From positions 1-24,591 of IMG/VR virus record IMGVR_UViG_3300045738_000492: DNA of 24,591 nt, one strand, 5' to 3'. Shown here piece by piece: positions 1-9,400 of the stretch. A program made the translations under genes and the position numbers. The notes under the pieces were generated by a model that did not search any database, was not told the origin of the DNA, and saw nothing but the letters and a program-made list of their open reading frames with translations. The first letter of the stretch is position 1; each line of letters begins with the position of its first letter. Origin of the DNA: a virus.

Positions 1-39
1 CTTACAATCACCATTTAAATAACATAAAAGGAGAGAGAT

Positions 40-828
40 ATGTTACAAGAAGCAATGTTTCCAGTTAAAGAAGTGCCTGCTACTTTCATAGATACAGGTA
101 ATCAATTTCAACATAATGATACTGGATACAAATTCATAGTCAGAGAAGATACAGGAGATATACTTAGCTGTATGACCGACAATTATAAGCTTGTAAAGAA
201 TGAAACAATAATAAAATATGCACAACCTATTATTCAGAAGAATGGCGGAGAAATTAAAGAAGTCAATCTTTTAAACAATGGGGCTAAAGTTCATATGAGC
301 TGGCATTTTCCAAAACAAGTAGTAAATGTTGGAGGAAATGACGATGTTACACCAGAGATTATTATTAACAACAGTTATAATGGTACAGTTGGAGTCAACA
401 TAATAGCCGGTGCTTTTAGATTAGTATGCACTAATGGAATGATAATAGGAATAATAGCTAAGAAGTATATGAATAAACATATTAAATCAAATGTTTCACT
501 AGACGATTTAGAGGGTATAATCATAGAAACAATGGAAAATACTAAAGTTATCTTCAAAGAAGAGTTTCCTCTGTTACAAGAAACAAACTTTAAAGATAAA
601 CACTTAGTTAGTTTCTTAAAGTTATTTCCTATACAGGCAAATGAAGTAATTACACAGTCTCTTATAGCAAATAGACCTAAAACATTTTGGGATTTATTTA
701 ATGTAGGCACTAACGTATTAACTCATCATATGAATAGGGGTTCTGAATCAACACACTCTATTGAAAATCTATTATATCCCTCTATTAAAAATTGGGCTAT
801 GAAAGAGTCAAAAGTTGCCATCGCTTGA
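40..828 (+). CDS. DUF932-type phage/plasmid protein
   Basis: The 262-residue product resembles the DUF932 phage/plasmid-like family. It has the family's central N-S-x-x-G block (residues 111-115) followed by R-L-V-C-T-N-G (127-133). DUF932 proteins are common beside phage and plasmid replication genes; their biochemical role is not settled and none is assigned here. The ATG at 40 is preceded by AAAGGAG at 27-33 with a 6-base spacer, so the start is well supported. It is the first complete gene of a plus-strand operon, and its 3' end overlaps the following methyltransferase gene by 14 bases. The 39 bases before it contain an in-frame TAA at 16-18 that could end an upstream gene, but too little is visible to call one. 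Family assignment is fairly sure; function is unknown. Confidence 0.8.
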   Translation: MLQEAMFPVKEVPATFIDTGNQFQHNDTGYKFIVREDTGDILSCMTDNYKLVKNETIIKYAQPIIQKNGGEIKEVNLLNNGAKVHMSWHFPKQVVNVGGNDDVTPEIIINNSYNGTVGVNIIAGAFRLVCTNGMIIGIIAKKYMNKHIKSNVSLDDLEGIIIETMENTKVIFKEEFPLLQETNFKDKHLVSFLKLFPIQANEVITQSLIANRPKTFWDLFNVGTNVLTHHMNRGSESTHSIENLLYPSIKNWAMKESKVAIA

Positions 829-1651
829 TTGGTACGATTGTCCAATTGTGATACCTTACTATGGTGGTAAGTATGAGCTGAGCAGAAGATTTGTTCCGCT
901 TATACCCCACCATGATAGGTATTTTGAAGTATTTTCTGGAGGTTTATCAATGTTCTTTAGAAAAATTAAAGCTGATTGGAACGTACTAAATGATAAAGAC
1001 AACAACATTGTTAATTTGTATATGTGTATCATACATAAATTAGATGAACTAGTAGAAATATTAAATTGGCTTCCCAAATCTCGTAAATTATTCTTAGATT
1101 TCCGAGCTGAGGTACAAGATAAAAGAGAGATTTCGATACCTGATCCTTTAAGAGCAGCTCAATATTTCTATTGTATTAGGCACAGCTTTAATAAATTAAT
1201 TCATACTCCTTTGTCAATGATGAAAGACTGGAATAAAGACTGGAAAAAAGAATTCGAATATTCAAAACAAAAGATAAATGGAGCAACAATAGAGAACTTA
1301 GACTTTGGAGAATTAATTGACAGGTATGAACCAAGATTGGGAGACTTTTGGTACCTTGACCCACCATACTTTATAGCAACAGACAAAGGCGATTATTATC
1401 AATATAACTTTAATGCGGAAGACCACATAAGGTTAAAAGATAAAGTCGATAAAATACATGAAGGTGGTGGAAAGTTTATGGTTAGTTATGATTATAGAGA
1501 AGAGGTATATGAATTATACAAAGATTATGACATTAGAACAATAAACTTAAAATATGCAGGGGCTACAAACGAAGCGAAGAAAAAAGAAAGAAAAGAATAT
1601 TTAATAATAAACTATAAACCAGCTAACCAAGTTGGTTTATTTAAAGAGTAG
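815..1651 (+). CDS. Dam-type DNA adenine-N6 methyltransferase (MethyltransfD12 family)
   Basis: This predicted S-adenosylmethionine-dependent DNA adenine methyltransferase has the alpha-class order of motifs. P-Y-Y-G-G-K is at residues 14-19, the SAM-binding motif F-E-V-F-S-G-G at 37-43, an N-D-x-D-N-N-I-V-N-L-Y helix around 58-70, and catalytic D-P-P-Y at 182-185. The 278-residue length is normal for the Dam/D12 family. The only start before the Y-Y-G-G-K motif with reasonable spacing is TTG at 815, inside the end of the DUF932 gene, with only a weak A/G-rich stretch (801-807) upstream; a GTG at 848 is possible but would trim the N terminus to two residues before the motif. It probably modifies phage DNA against host restriction or marks it for replication or packaging. 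GATC as the target is plausible but not shown. Confidence 0.88.
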   Translation: MPSLDWYDCPIVIPYYGGKYELSRRFVPLIPHHDRYFEVFSGGLSMFFRKIKADWNVLNDKDNNIVNLYMCIIHKLDELVEILNWLPKSRKLFLDFRAEVQDKREISIPDPLRAAQYFYCIRHSFNKLIHTPLSMMKDWNKDWKKEFEYSKQKINGATIENLDFGELIDRYEPRLGDFWYLDPPYFIATDKGDYYQYNFNAEDHIRLKDKVDKIHEGGGKFMVSYDYREEVYELYKDYDIRTINLKYAGATNEAKKKERKEYLIINYKPANQVGLFKE

Positions 1652-1660
1652 GGAGAAATC

Positions 1661-2977
1661 ATGGACGATAAAAAAATAAAAGTATTACCATCATCAACTC
1701 AGGCAGAACAGGCATTATTAGGTTGCATAATACAAGGAGGCGAGCGTGAACAAGAAATTGCAATGGCTTGGATAAGAAATGACAATGCTTTTTATACAAT
1801 AGAAAATAAAAATATATGGAAATCAATGGCTGAACTTTATAAAGATGGAGTTGAAATTGATATAATAACATTAACAAATAAAGTAAAAGATATGCACGGA
1901 GACAGTAAAGCATATTATATCAGTGGATTAACTGAAAGCTTTACAAGCAAATCTAATATTGAGAATTATGCTAAAATAATATGGGAGAAATACATACAGA
2001 GAGAAACTGCTAAGTCAGCAGAGGCTCTTTTAAACGCAAGTTATGAAGACTATAAAGAAGTTGGCAGTATATTAGAGAAACACAGCAGGTTAATTAATGA
2101 ATTAAGACAAATACAACCATCAAAGATAAGAGATATTGGAGTACTAGTTGATGAAATGAAAATGACAGTAAAAGAAGATTCAAATCTGATTCCGTTTAAT
2201 CTTGGACACTTAGATACATTTGCTGGTGGTATGACTAGAAAAGAACTGACAGTTTTAGGAGGCAGGCCTGGTCATGGTAAAACAACCCTTGTTATTAATA
2301 TAGTAAAAGGACTTATTGAACAAGGATACAGAGTGATGTTATTCAATCGAGAAATGAGCAATACAGAGATGCTGAAGAAAATGGTGGTAATGGAATCAAA
2401 CTCTCTAAAATACGGGAATATAAGACGAAATGACCTATCTGAGAATAATAAGGGTGAGTTTGAATTAATATCTGAGAAATTGAAAGGAGAATACAAAGAA
2501 CTTATAATGTATGATAATGTAAGAACACTTGATGAATGTCTCCGTGAAATTGCTAAACATAAACCTGATGTTATAATTGATGATTATATACAGTTAATAG
2601 ATGTTGAAGGAGTAAGGGAAGGAAGAAGATTTGAAATAGAAAAGATAATGCAAGAATATAAATGGATATGTAAACAGGAAAACTGTTCTGCTATATTAGT
2701 ATCACAGTTAAATAGAGAAATAGAGAAAAGATTAGACCCAAGACCAAGAATGAGTGATTATGCAGAGTCAGGTGTAATTGAACAAACTGCTGAATCCGCT
2801 ATGTTTGTATTCTATGGACATAATTTCGACAGTGAGAGATATAATCCATATAAGAGTGAAATCATAGTTGCTAAAAGCCGGTATGGTAAAATAGGAACTC
2901 ATATGATAGGCTTCAATGGTGGTAGATGTAAATTCTATATGAATTCCACTATGGCAGAAAAAGATAATATTACATAA
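1661..2977 (+). CDS. Replicative DNA helicase, DnaB family
   Basis: The 438-residue product is a hexameric 5'-3' replicative helicase of the DnaB/RecA-like superfamily 4. An N-terminal DnaB-type helical domain occupies about residues 8-140, and the ATPase domain starts about residue 175. The Walker A motif G-R-P-G-H-G-K-T-T is at 201-209. The Walker B motif D-V-I-I-D-D-Y is at 303-309. A later S-Q-L-N-R-E block and R-P-R-M-S-D-Y-A-E-S-G segment match DnaB motifs H3-H4. Length is close to bacterial DnaB (about 450-470). It begins 9 bases after the methyltransferase stop, with GGGAG placed just before the ATG. It should unwind the phage replication fork. No primase, helicase loader or DNA polymerase is in the window; these may lie to the left or be supplied by the host. 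Confidence 0.93.
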   Translation: MDDKKIKVLPSSTQAEQALLGCIIQGGEREQEIAMAWIRNDNAFYTIENKNIWKSMAELYKDGVEIDIITLTNKVKDMHGDSKAYYISGLTESFTSKSNIENYAKIIWEKYIQRETAKSAEALLNASYEDYKEVGSILEKHSRLINELRQIQPSKIRDIGVLVDEMKMTVKEDSNLIPFNLGHLDTFAGGMTRKELTVLGGRPGHGKTTLVINIVKGLIEQGYRVMLFNREMSNTEMLKKMVVMESNSLKYGNIRRNDLSENNKGEFELISEKLKGEYKELIMYDNVRTLDECLREIAKHKPDVIIDDYIQLIDVEGVREGRRFEIEKIMQEYKWICKQENCSAILVSQLNREIEKRLDPRPRMSDYAESGVIEQTAESAMFVFYGHNFDSERYNPYKSEIIVAKSRYGKIGTHMIGFNGGRCKFYMNSTMAEKDNIT

Positions 2978-2986
2978 TAAAAGACG

Positions 2987-3460
2987 ATGATTATAATAGG
3001 AATAGACCCCGGAGCAGGAGGGGCAATGGTAATTTGGGACAAGAAAATATCAAAAATATATAAATGTCCAGCTGACACAGAAACAATGGCAGATATAATT
3101 AAAGAATCTCTTTATATTAATAGAGCAAAAAATGTACGAGAGGTTTTTGCATACATAGAACTAGTACATGCTATGCCACATGATGGTAGAAGCTCATTAT
3201 TCAAATTTGGGACTAACTATGGTAAGTGGTTAGGTATCTTAGGAGCTTATAAAGTACCCACCACGCTCGTTTCTCCCCAAAAGTGGATGAAGTATTGGAA
3301 AGATAAATTAAACATCAAATTACCCAAAGATAAACCAAATAGAAAGAGAGCATTAAAAGAGATAGCTTCACACTATACAGATAAGAAAGTCACACTATAT
3401 AATGCAGATGCTATATTAATCACAATGTACGGACTGTACGACAAAAAAGAGGGAGGTTAA
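2987..3460 (+). CDS. RuvC-like Holliday-junction resolvase
   Basis: The 157-residue product has the RNase H fold signature of RuvC-like nucleases. These include G-I-D-P-G at residues 5-9 with catalytic D7, a beta-strand glutamate (I-E-L-V, E58), and the C-terminal N-A-D-A block (139-142, D141) followed by a Y-G pair, as in phage RuvC-like enzymes. Bacterial RuvC uses four acids; here the acid before D141 is not obvious (Tyr138), which is also common in phage members. It is expected to cut branched DNA during replication, recombination or before packaging. The ATG at 2987 follows the helicase stop by 9 bases, with only a weak purine-rich stretch upstream, so coupling to the helicase is likely. 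Confidence 0.85.
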   Translation: MIIIGIDPGAGGAMVIWDKKISKIYKCPADTETMADIIKESLYINRAKNVREVFAYIELVHAMPHDGRSSLFKFGTNYGKWLGILGAYKVPTTLVSPQKWMKYWKDKLNIKLPKDKPNRKRALKEIASHYTDKKVTLYNADAILITMYGLYDKKEGG

Positions 3461-3462
3461 AT

Positions 3463-3651
3463 ATGATAATAGGAAATAACTATATTTCTTTATCAATAAG
3501 CGAATATGAAAAAGAAAAAAAAACAACTAAATTCATACACATTAACTTTATATTAATATCATTAATGATTCAATTAGAAAAAACGTATATAATGTTCACA
3601 ATATCACTATTCGATAAAATAGAGGCTAATATAACACTATTAGTTAACTAG
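3463..3651 (+). CDS. Small unknown protein, last gene of the plus-strand operon
   Basis: This 62-residue frame is not recognised. It is supported by a strong ribosome-binding site (GGGAGG at 3451-3456, inside the end of the resolvase gene), an ATG 2 bases after the resolvase stop, and a stop placed exactly at the foot of the convergent hairpin. The N-terminal third is polar with a Lys/Glu run; from about residue 24 to 50 it is rich in I, L, M and F, with a weakly amphipathic pattern that could be one membrane or membrane-surface helix. No catalytic motif is seen. No function is assigned. Confidence 0.6.
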   Translation: MIIGNNYISLSISEYEKEKKTTKFIHINFILISLMIQLEKTYIMFTISLFDKIEANITLLVN

Positions 3652-3711
3652 GCGGTAAAATAAGAGCCCAATTTGTTTGACCTTTTATTTTCATTTTGGG
3701 CTTCTACCGCC
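3651..3711. terminator. Convergent hairpin, probable bidirectional terminator
   Basis: An outer stem GGCGGTA (3651-3657) pairs with TACCGCC (3705-3711), and an inner stem AGCCCAA (3665-3671) pairs with TTGGGCT (3696-3702). Between them are an asymmetric internal loop (7 versus 2 bases) and a 24-base T-rich loop. It fills the 61-base gap between the stops of two converging operons. On the plus strand the stem is followed by TTTAAATT, a poor T-tract; on the minus strand the inner stem is followed by CTTATTTTA. Its position makes a transcription-ending role likely. Confidence 0.65.
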
Positions 3712-3712
3712 T

Positions 3713-6439
3713 TTAAATTCCCATTGATCTATAAAGTTTTGTTAATTCCACTTCCCGTTGTTTTCTTTTTTCTGATAAAATTTGTGATTTTGTTTTATCT
3801 ATCTTCTTTTTCATTGGCTTCCAAGGCAGATACTTTAATGGAAATTTTTCTCTAGCTTTTCTTGTCCATGCTTTAGGATATAACCCAAATTCATGCATTA
3901 ACACACTCCATATTGTACCATTCTGCAAAGCTTTCCAGTTTCTAGGTATTTTAGCCATCTCAACGTTAAACGTAGATAGTAACCTCATACCTTTTTGTTC
4001 ATCTGTTAATTTATATGCATTATTATATCCAACTATCATATCTGAAACAACATTGTCTGGAAATTCAATCCATTCTTTTAAACTTGCTAAGAAAAATAAA
4101 TCACCAACAGCAGGCCCTATATATCCTCTACCTTTAATATCTTTCTTACCTGCAAGTGCGTCTTTTAAATCTTTTATTCTGTCTACTGTATCGTTTTCCA
4201 TTAATCTATTAAAATCAACATTTCCTATACCACTCATTAATTGTGTAAACATATATAAACCCGCAAACTTGATTGGTATTACCAGGTCTGGGTTATTCCA
4301 CTGTCTTGCAATTACAGCATCTTTAGAGTTTCTTAATATTTCAGATTGTAATTGCAAAAACGACATTGGAAAATGCATAAATTGAAAAGCTACTTGACCA
4401 AAAGCTCCAAGATTTTTACCAGTACCACCTATAATAGGAGCCTTTTGAGATGCGGAATATTCAAATGCATATTTATTCACCATATCAAGAGCATGTACTT
4501 TAGCAGCGTTTGTAGCTTGGCTTTTAGTACTTCCTCCGTCTTTTAATTCATTATACTTTTGTTTAAATGAAAACCTAAACATATGTTTTCTAAGAAAGTT
4601 TTCAGTAACTTTTTGTAGGATAGCACCAGCTCCAGTAGCTTTTGTTAATATACTATCAAATGTTTGCCATCCCTTTTCATTTTTATATTGTAGCGATGGT
4701 TGTTGAGTTTGTGGGTCAAATATAATATCAACATTATGAACGCGCAAGCCCTCAGTAGGTAGTAAACCTTCTGTAAACAAAGGGTTCGACAAGTCTTCAA
4801 ATCTAAATCCCTGTTCATCTTCTATCTTATCTAAAATTTTAACAACCTCTTTATGCTCTACTCCTTCTTTATTCCAATCTCTAAGATATGAATAGAAAGC
4901 ACGGTTACCCACTGCCTGTATATAGTACAATCCAGACATTGTATTCCTAGCAGCAGTTGCAACTCCAAACCCAATCTTAGAAAAGAACTCATATCCCGTC
5001 AATGCCCTCACTGTTTTATTAACCCAATTTGGTCTGTCTTTATATCCACGACCAGCAAGTGTGAATACATCATTCAAATAATCATTTAACCCTCTGGCAG
5101 AATCACCTTCCTTTGGAAGATTTCTCATTCCTTTTAAGTAAGTAGCCTTTAAATAGTTTGTTCTATTAAAAGCAATTGCATCCATTGAATATTTTCTTAA
5201 TACAGTCAATGGGTTCTTTATCCAATTATCATATTGAAACCTACTTCTATCCCTCACGGATGATGGAGTAGAACCAATAGACTGCCTAACAATAGAAAAT
5301 GCAGTATCCAAATCACCTAAAAATTTGTCTTTTGCTGATATGCTGTCAGCCATATCTATCTTATCCATTACTTTTTCAATGGAAGAAAGACCCTCTGTAA
5401 TATAATGTGGAAAGTAATTTCCATTTTCGATTCCCTCTTTTATACTAGCTATATGATCATCTATGCCATCAAAATATCTTTTTAGTCTAACTGTACTTAA
5501 TTCATTATATGATAATTTTAAAGCTTTCCTATGTTGTTCTAAACCATTAATGAGAACACCACCCATATTATTCAATAACGTTCTTGCATCAACACCGGCT
5601 TTTTCTATATTTTTAGAAAATCTAGACCCCGCTATCTGCCTACCATTCTTATCTAATCCCTTTTTTGTTCTTAACCTAGTTCCATATTTTATTGTACCAT
5701 CAATAGGGTCTAATTTATCTGCAGTTTGTGGTATAGCTTCTAGCCATTCTACCATTTCGCTTAATACTTCACCACCTTTAGTAGCGAGAACAGAACCAAT
5801 CTTATCTCTTAATTCAGATATTTCTTTGTCTTTCTTTTCACGGACTTCTCCTTTTAAAAGTTTAAGATTTTGTATCTCATATATTAAATTTCTTTCCCAC
5901 TTTTTTAAATCTTCAGAAGCCTTCATGCCCGGCATTTTACTTCTTAATGATGGGTCTCTGAGAATTAACTCAGTTCTTAGGTGGTTTGCTATTTGCGTAT
6001 TGGATGATAGATACATTGAAAACTTGGTTCTTTCATAATTTGTAACAAGGTTAATATGTTTATTCATCCATCTTGTCACTGCAAACTTTCCCATTACTCC
6101 ACGCTTAACGAACCCAAGCCTCTCAAGTACATTCAATTTAGGATTATTTAATCTACCGGCTTCTTTCTCTATTTCATTTGATATGCGCCTAATATCACCT
6201 TCAGTAAAATTAGCAAACGATTCATCAGCAGGTTTATATGTAGACTTCCAAACAATTTCTTGAAACATCCTTTCGCCAAAGTCCTCTGTAGTGGAACCAT
6301 ATGTCTTTGTTATAGAATCTCCAATAGTCCTTGTCTTGCCGTCAATATCTTTTATTGTACCACCATCAAACAAATGTTTTAAATTTCCTAAATGTTTTTT
6401 CGTAAACTCTTGTTCTGGTGTTAATACTGCGCAAGCCAT
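3713..6439 (-). CDS. Large putative internal virion (ejection) protein, 908 aa
   Basis: A 908-residue, mostly helical and lysine-rich protein; no enzyme motif was recognised. The ATG at 6439 is chosen over a GTG at 6448 because GGAG (6448-6451) sits 8 bases before the ATG but overlaps the GTG. The ATG overlaps the stop of the giant upstream gene by one base (TAATG), which implies translational coupling and comparable expression. Alanine/glycine-rich or hydrophobic stretches around residues 480-515 and 720-740 could contact membrane. The C-terminal 60 residues are strongly basic. Size, last place in the structural operon and direct coupling to the putative virion polymerase suggest a protein packed inside the capsid and ejected with DNA, analogous in position to T7 gp16. 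This is inference from context; no transglycosylase motif was seen. Confidence 0.7.
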   Translation of the reverse strand: MACAVLTPEQEFTKKHLGNLKHLFDGGTIKDIDGKTRTIGDSITKTYGSTTEDFGERMFQEIVWKSTYKPADESFANFTEGDIRRISNEIEKEAGRLNNPKLNVLERLGFVKRGVMGKFAVTRWMNKHINLVTNYERTKFSMYLSSNTQIANHLRTELILRDPSLRSKMPGMKASEDLKKWERNLIYEIQNLKLLKGEVREKKDKEISELRDKIGSVLATKGGEVLSEMVEWLEAIPQTADKLDPIDGTIKYGTRLRTKKGLDKNGRQIAGSRFSKNIEKAGVDARTLLNNMGGVLINGLEQHRKALKLSYNELSTVRLKRYFDGIDDHIASIKEGIENGNYFPHYITEGLSSIEKVMDKIDMADSISAKDKFLGDLDTAFSIVRQSIGSTPSSVRDRSRFQYDNWIKNPLTVLRKYSMDAIAFNRTNYLKATYLKGMRNLPKEGDSARGLNDYLNDVFTLAGRGYKDRPNWVNKTVRALTGYEFFSKIGFGVATAARNTMSGLYYIQAVGNRAFYSYLRDWNKEGVEHKEVVKILDKIEDEQGFRFEDLSNPLFTEGLLPTEGLRVHNVDIIFDPQTQQPSLQYKNEKGWQTFDSILTKATGAGAILQKVTENFLRKHMFRFSFKQKYNELKDGGSTKSQATNAAKVHALDMVNKYAFEYSASQKAPIIGGTGKNLGAFGQVAFQFMHFPMSFLQLQSEILRNSKDAVIARQWNNPDLVIPIKFAGLYMFTQLMSGIGNVDFNRLMENDTVDRIKDLKDALAGKKDIKGRGYIGPAVGDLFFLASLKEWIEFPDNVVSDMIVGYNNAYKLTDEQKGMRLLSTFNVEMAKIPRNWKALQNGTIWSVLMHEFGLYPKAWTRKAREKFPLKYLPWKPMKKKIDKTKSQILSEKRKQREVELTKLYRSMGI

Positions 6440-9400
6440 TAATAGCACTCCAAGTTAGTTGTTGATTCTTTTGATTTAGGGTCAGCAAATACATCTAATC
6501 CAACTTCAATATCATCATACTTGCCAAATCTTAAAATACTATAAATGTTTCCATTAGGGTCTCGAACCTTTTCTGTTTTAGCACTTCTAAAAGTCATTTC
6601 ATTTTTTAATACTTCTGAAATAGCTGGTGTGTATAAAAAGTCAGGATTAGTATCAGCAATCATATTATATACCTCAGACTTACCCTCAAATGGAGTATTC
6701 CTTTCTCTATATATACCATCCGAATACATAGATGTATATTCTAAGTCAGGAACATTGTCATATCTACGTCTAAAATTCGATCCATACTTCATAGCAATAT
6801 CTTGATACAATTCTTCATGTCCGTTATTAACTAGCCACCTCAACATAGCTTTTGAAACTCTTTTATTTATTTTAAATGAAGGCAATGCAACATTTCTATC
6901 CTGAGCATATGTAATATTACCAAACATAGGGTCTGGCTTAATCATATAACCAATAATATCATGTATTGTATTCAATTCTCTTTGAGATGTCAGCGGTTCA
7001 GAAAACTCAGCATCTGGGATATGTTTCTTCATAAAATCATCAACAAGTTTATCTTCAAACTCTTTTAATAAACCCCAGTTCTCAGCTGCTTCCGGGTGAC
7101 CCTCGCTCTTTCTGTATGTTTCACTGGACAATGCGCTTATTTGAGCTTTTAAACTCCTTGAATCATTAATAAAAGTAATTTCCTGAAACGTTTCTCCAGA
7201 AAATCCTCTAATATTATTTGCCTCAATTTCACCAAAAACACTTAATAATGAGTATGCATCAATAGTTTCAGACTTGCTTACAAGATCATATCTCAATGGA
7301 TTCTTCAAAACCAAATATCTGCCTGATGACAACCATTGTTTTGATTTAGGTCTTATTTCCGTAACTCTCTGCCACTTGCCTTTAACACTACTTTCTCTAT
7401 ATATATAGTTTACGTTATTGGTGTAATTTGGTATAAACTTAGACTTGCCTATATTATACTCTTGAAATTTAAAATAGTCTAATATACTTTTCTCATGTTT
7501 TCCCTCTAACAACTTACCAATAAAACCATCTTCCTTCTTTCTCATATGTTCCATAATAGCGTTTAGCCTATGAAGCTTCTGAGTTAGATAAACGGAACTA
7601 CTACTCGAACCGTTCCTTCTTAAAGAATTTCTCACACTAGCGGCATTCTTACCAATCAATGCATACGCAACTGAATATTTTTGTGCATATGCCAAATCTG
7701 TTATTTTCGTTTCATATTGTCCACCAGTCAATCCAAACATAAGTTGACCCTCACCGTCAGCTTCTTCCAATGCTTCCATAATCTCCGCATGTGTTTCAGC
7801 GTCAGACAGAGCAATAAAATTTTCAATGGTGCTAATGCTCTTTGCCAAATCTTTTGTCTCTACTCCATATTTTGAAGCTGCTCTATCATATGTATTCTTA
7901 ACATTACCTATTCTCTTTAAAGCATAACCTGCTGGGGTAGAATCATATAACTCACTCTGTCTTACTTTCCAATCTCCCAAGAAAACGAATGGAGTTTTCT
8001 CAACCATTACTTTTGTTTTAAATCTTCCTTTTAATATTCTCTGCCTTAAAACATCAGTTGTTTCATTTGCTCCTGTTTCATAAAACATTTTTAATAAAGC
8101 ATCCCTCTTTGGGTCACCTTTTTTATATCTGCGAATAAGTCTATTAAATATAAACTGGTTAGGATTAAATGCAATCTGATCTAATTCTTGTCTCATTCTC
8201 ACTAAATCATTTTGGTCTGGTATTCTTCTACCTGATCCATCAAACAAATCACTCATAACACGAGAAGGTCTTCCGAGAGCATCTATCATTTCTATAATAG
8301 CATCTTTATAAACATCTTTTTCATATCCCTTAACCCCATCTAATTCAAATAAAGGCTTATACCCTCTCTCATTATAACCTTCCAACTTTATATTTTTATC
8401 AATAGTATCGCCAAATAATATATATCTTTTTAACTCATTAACTGTTGACTTATTAGTAAGATTCGATCTCGTTGTAGTATCAATTAAACTTTGAAGATTA
8501 TTTGCATATCTCTGTAAGTATGCATTGAACTTTTCTCCTTCAAGTTTTAACATTTTTACATTATCCATATTCATATTAATTCTATTTAATGAATTTATAC
8601 CCGCCGATAACCTTTTTATTTGTCCAAAATGATTCTTACCAACATTGTAGTTTATTATATGGTCATCCATTCTTTTTATTGGATTTGTGAGACTCCCAGC
8701 TGGTTTTAAAGTTTCACCATTACTAAAAATGTCTTTAAAGTCAAAATCTGTTGGCTCATACACATATGCATCCATTCTTCTCGGGGTAAGTTCGGCTACT
8801 GCATCAGTTAACTCATATTTTGTATCATGATAACTAAAAAGCATATCAGCATCAAAGTCACCTTGATGCTTTGTGGCTAAATCAAGAACATTTACACCAA
8901 CAACATTACCCATTTCAAATGAATAAAATCCTTCAATTTTATGAATCGCAATATCGGCAGCTAAATTTGGCATTCTTAAACTTAAAGACTCCAACCATAT
9001 GTCTTTTGGTTTAAGCATGTTATATAGAATTCCCAACTTTAAATCTTTACTTTTATTTATAATATCAAGAGTTTTAATTTTGTCTTTTAATATCACAACT
9101 TCATCAGCCTTTAATTCACTCTTTTTTATATTAGAAATAGCCCATTCACCACCTGCATTTTTCCCAATAAGAACCTGTCTGCCTCCAATATCAACTATAT
9201 ATTGAAGTTTATCCATATTATCAATAACTATATTACTGTCGGCAAATGGAAGCTTCTTCCCACCAAATCTAACTTGTTGACCTATATTATTATATACAGG
9301 AACTGAACCTTCAAGATATGGTATCATTGTAGCATACGAACCTCCAGTTGTTTGAGGTTTTCTTATTCTATTAATGATAGTTCTATAAACAATCCTACCA

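Noticed and set aside
5463-6038. Long plus-strand open frame opposite the 908-residue gene (and others at 9626-9967, 20770-21156, 21578-21883)
   Set aside because: These are antisense to coherent minus-strand genes, have low-complexity Ser/Phe/Leu-rich translations typical of reverse complements, and lack operon context.
6440-6448. GTG start at 6448 for the 908-residue gene
   Set aside because: The GGAG site overlaps that GTG and sits at ideal distance from the ATG at 6439, which also couples to the upstream stop.
8845-8859. D-F-D-A-D read as a calcium-binding EF-hand type loop
   Set aside because: The sixth position is Met rather than Gly and the twelfth is Asp rather than Glu. The upstream R-x-P and strand pattern at polymerase-like spacing explain it better.
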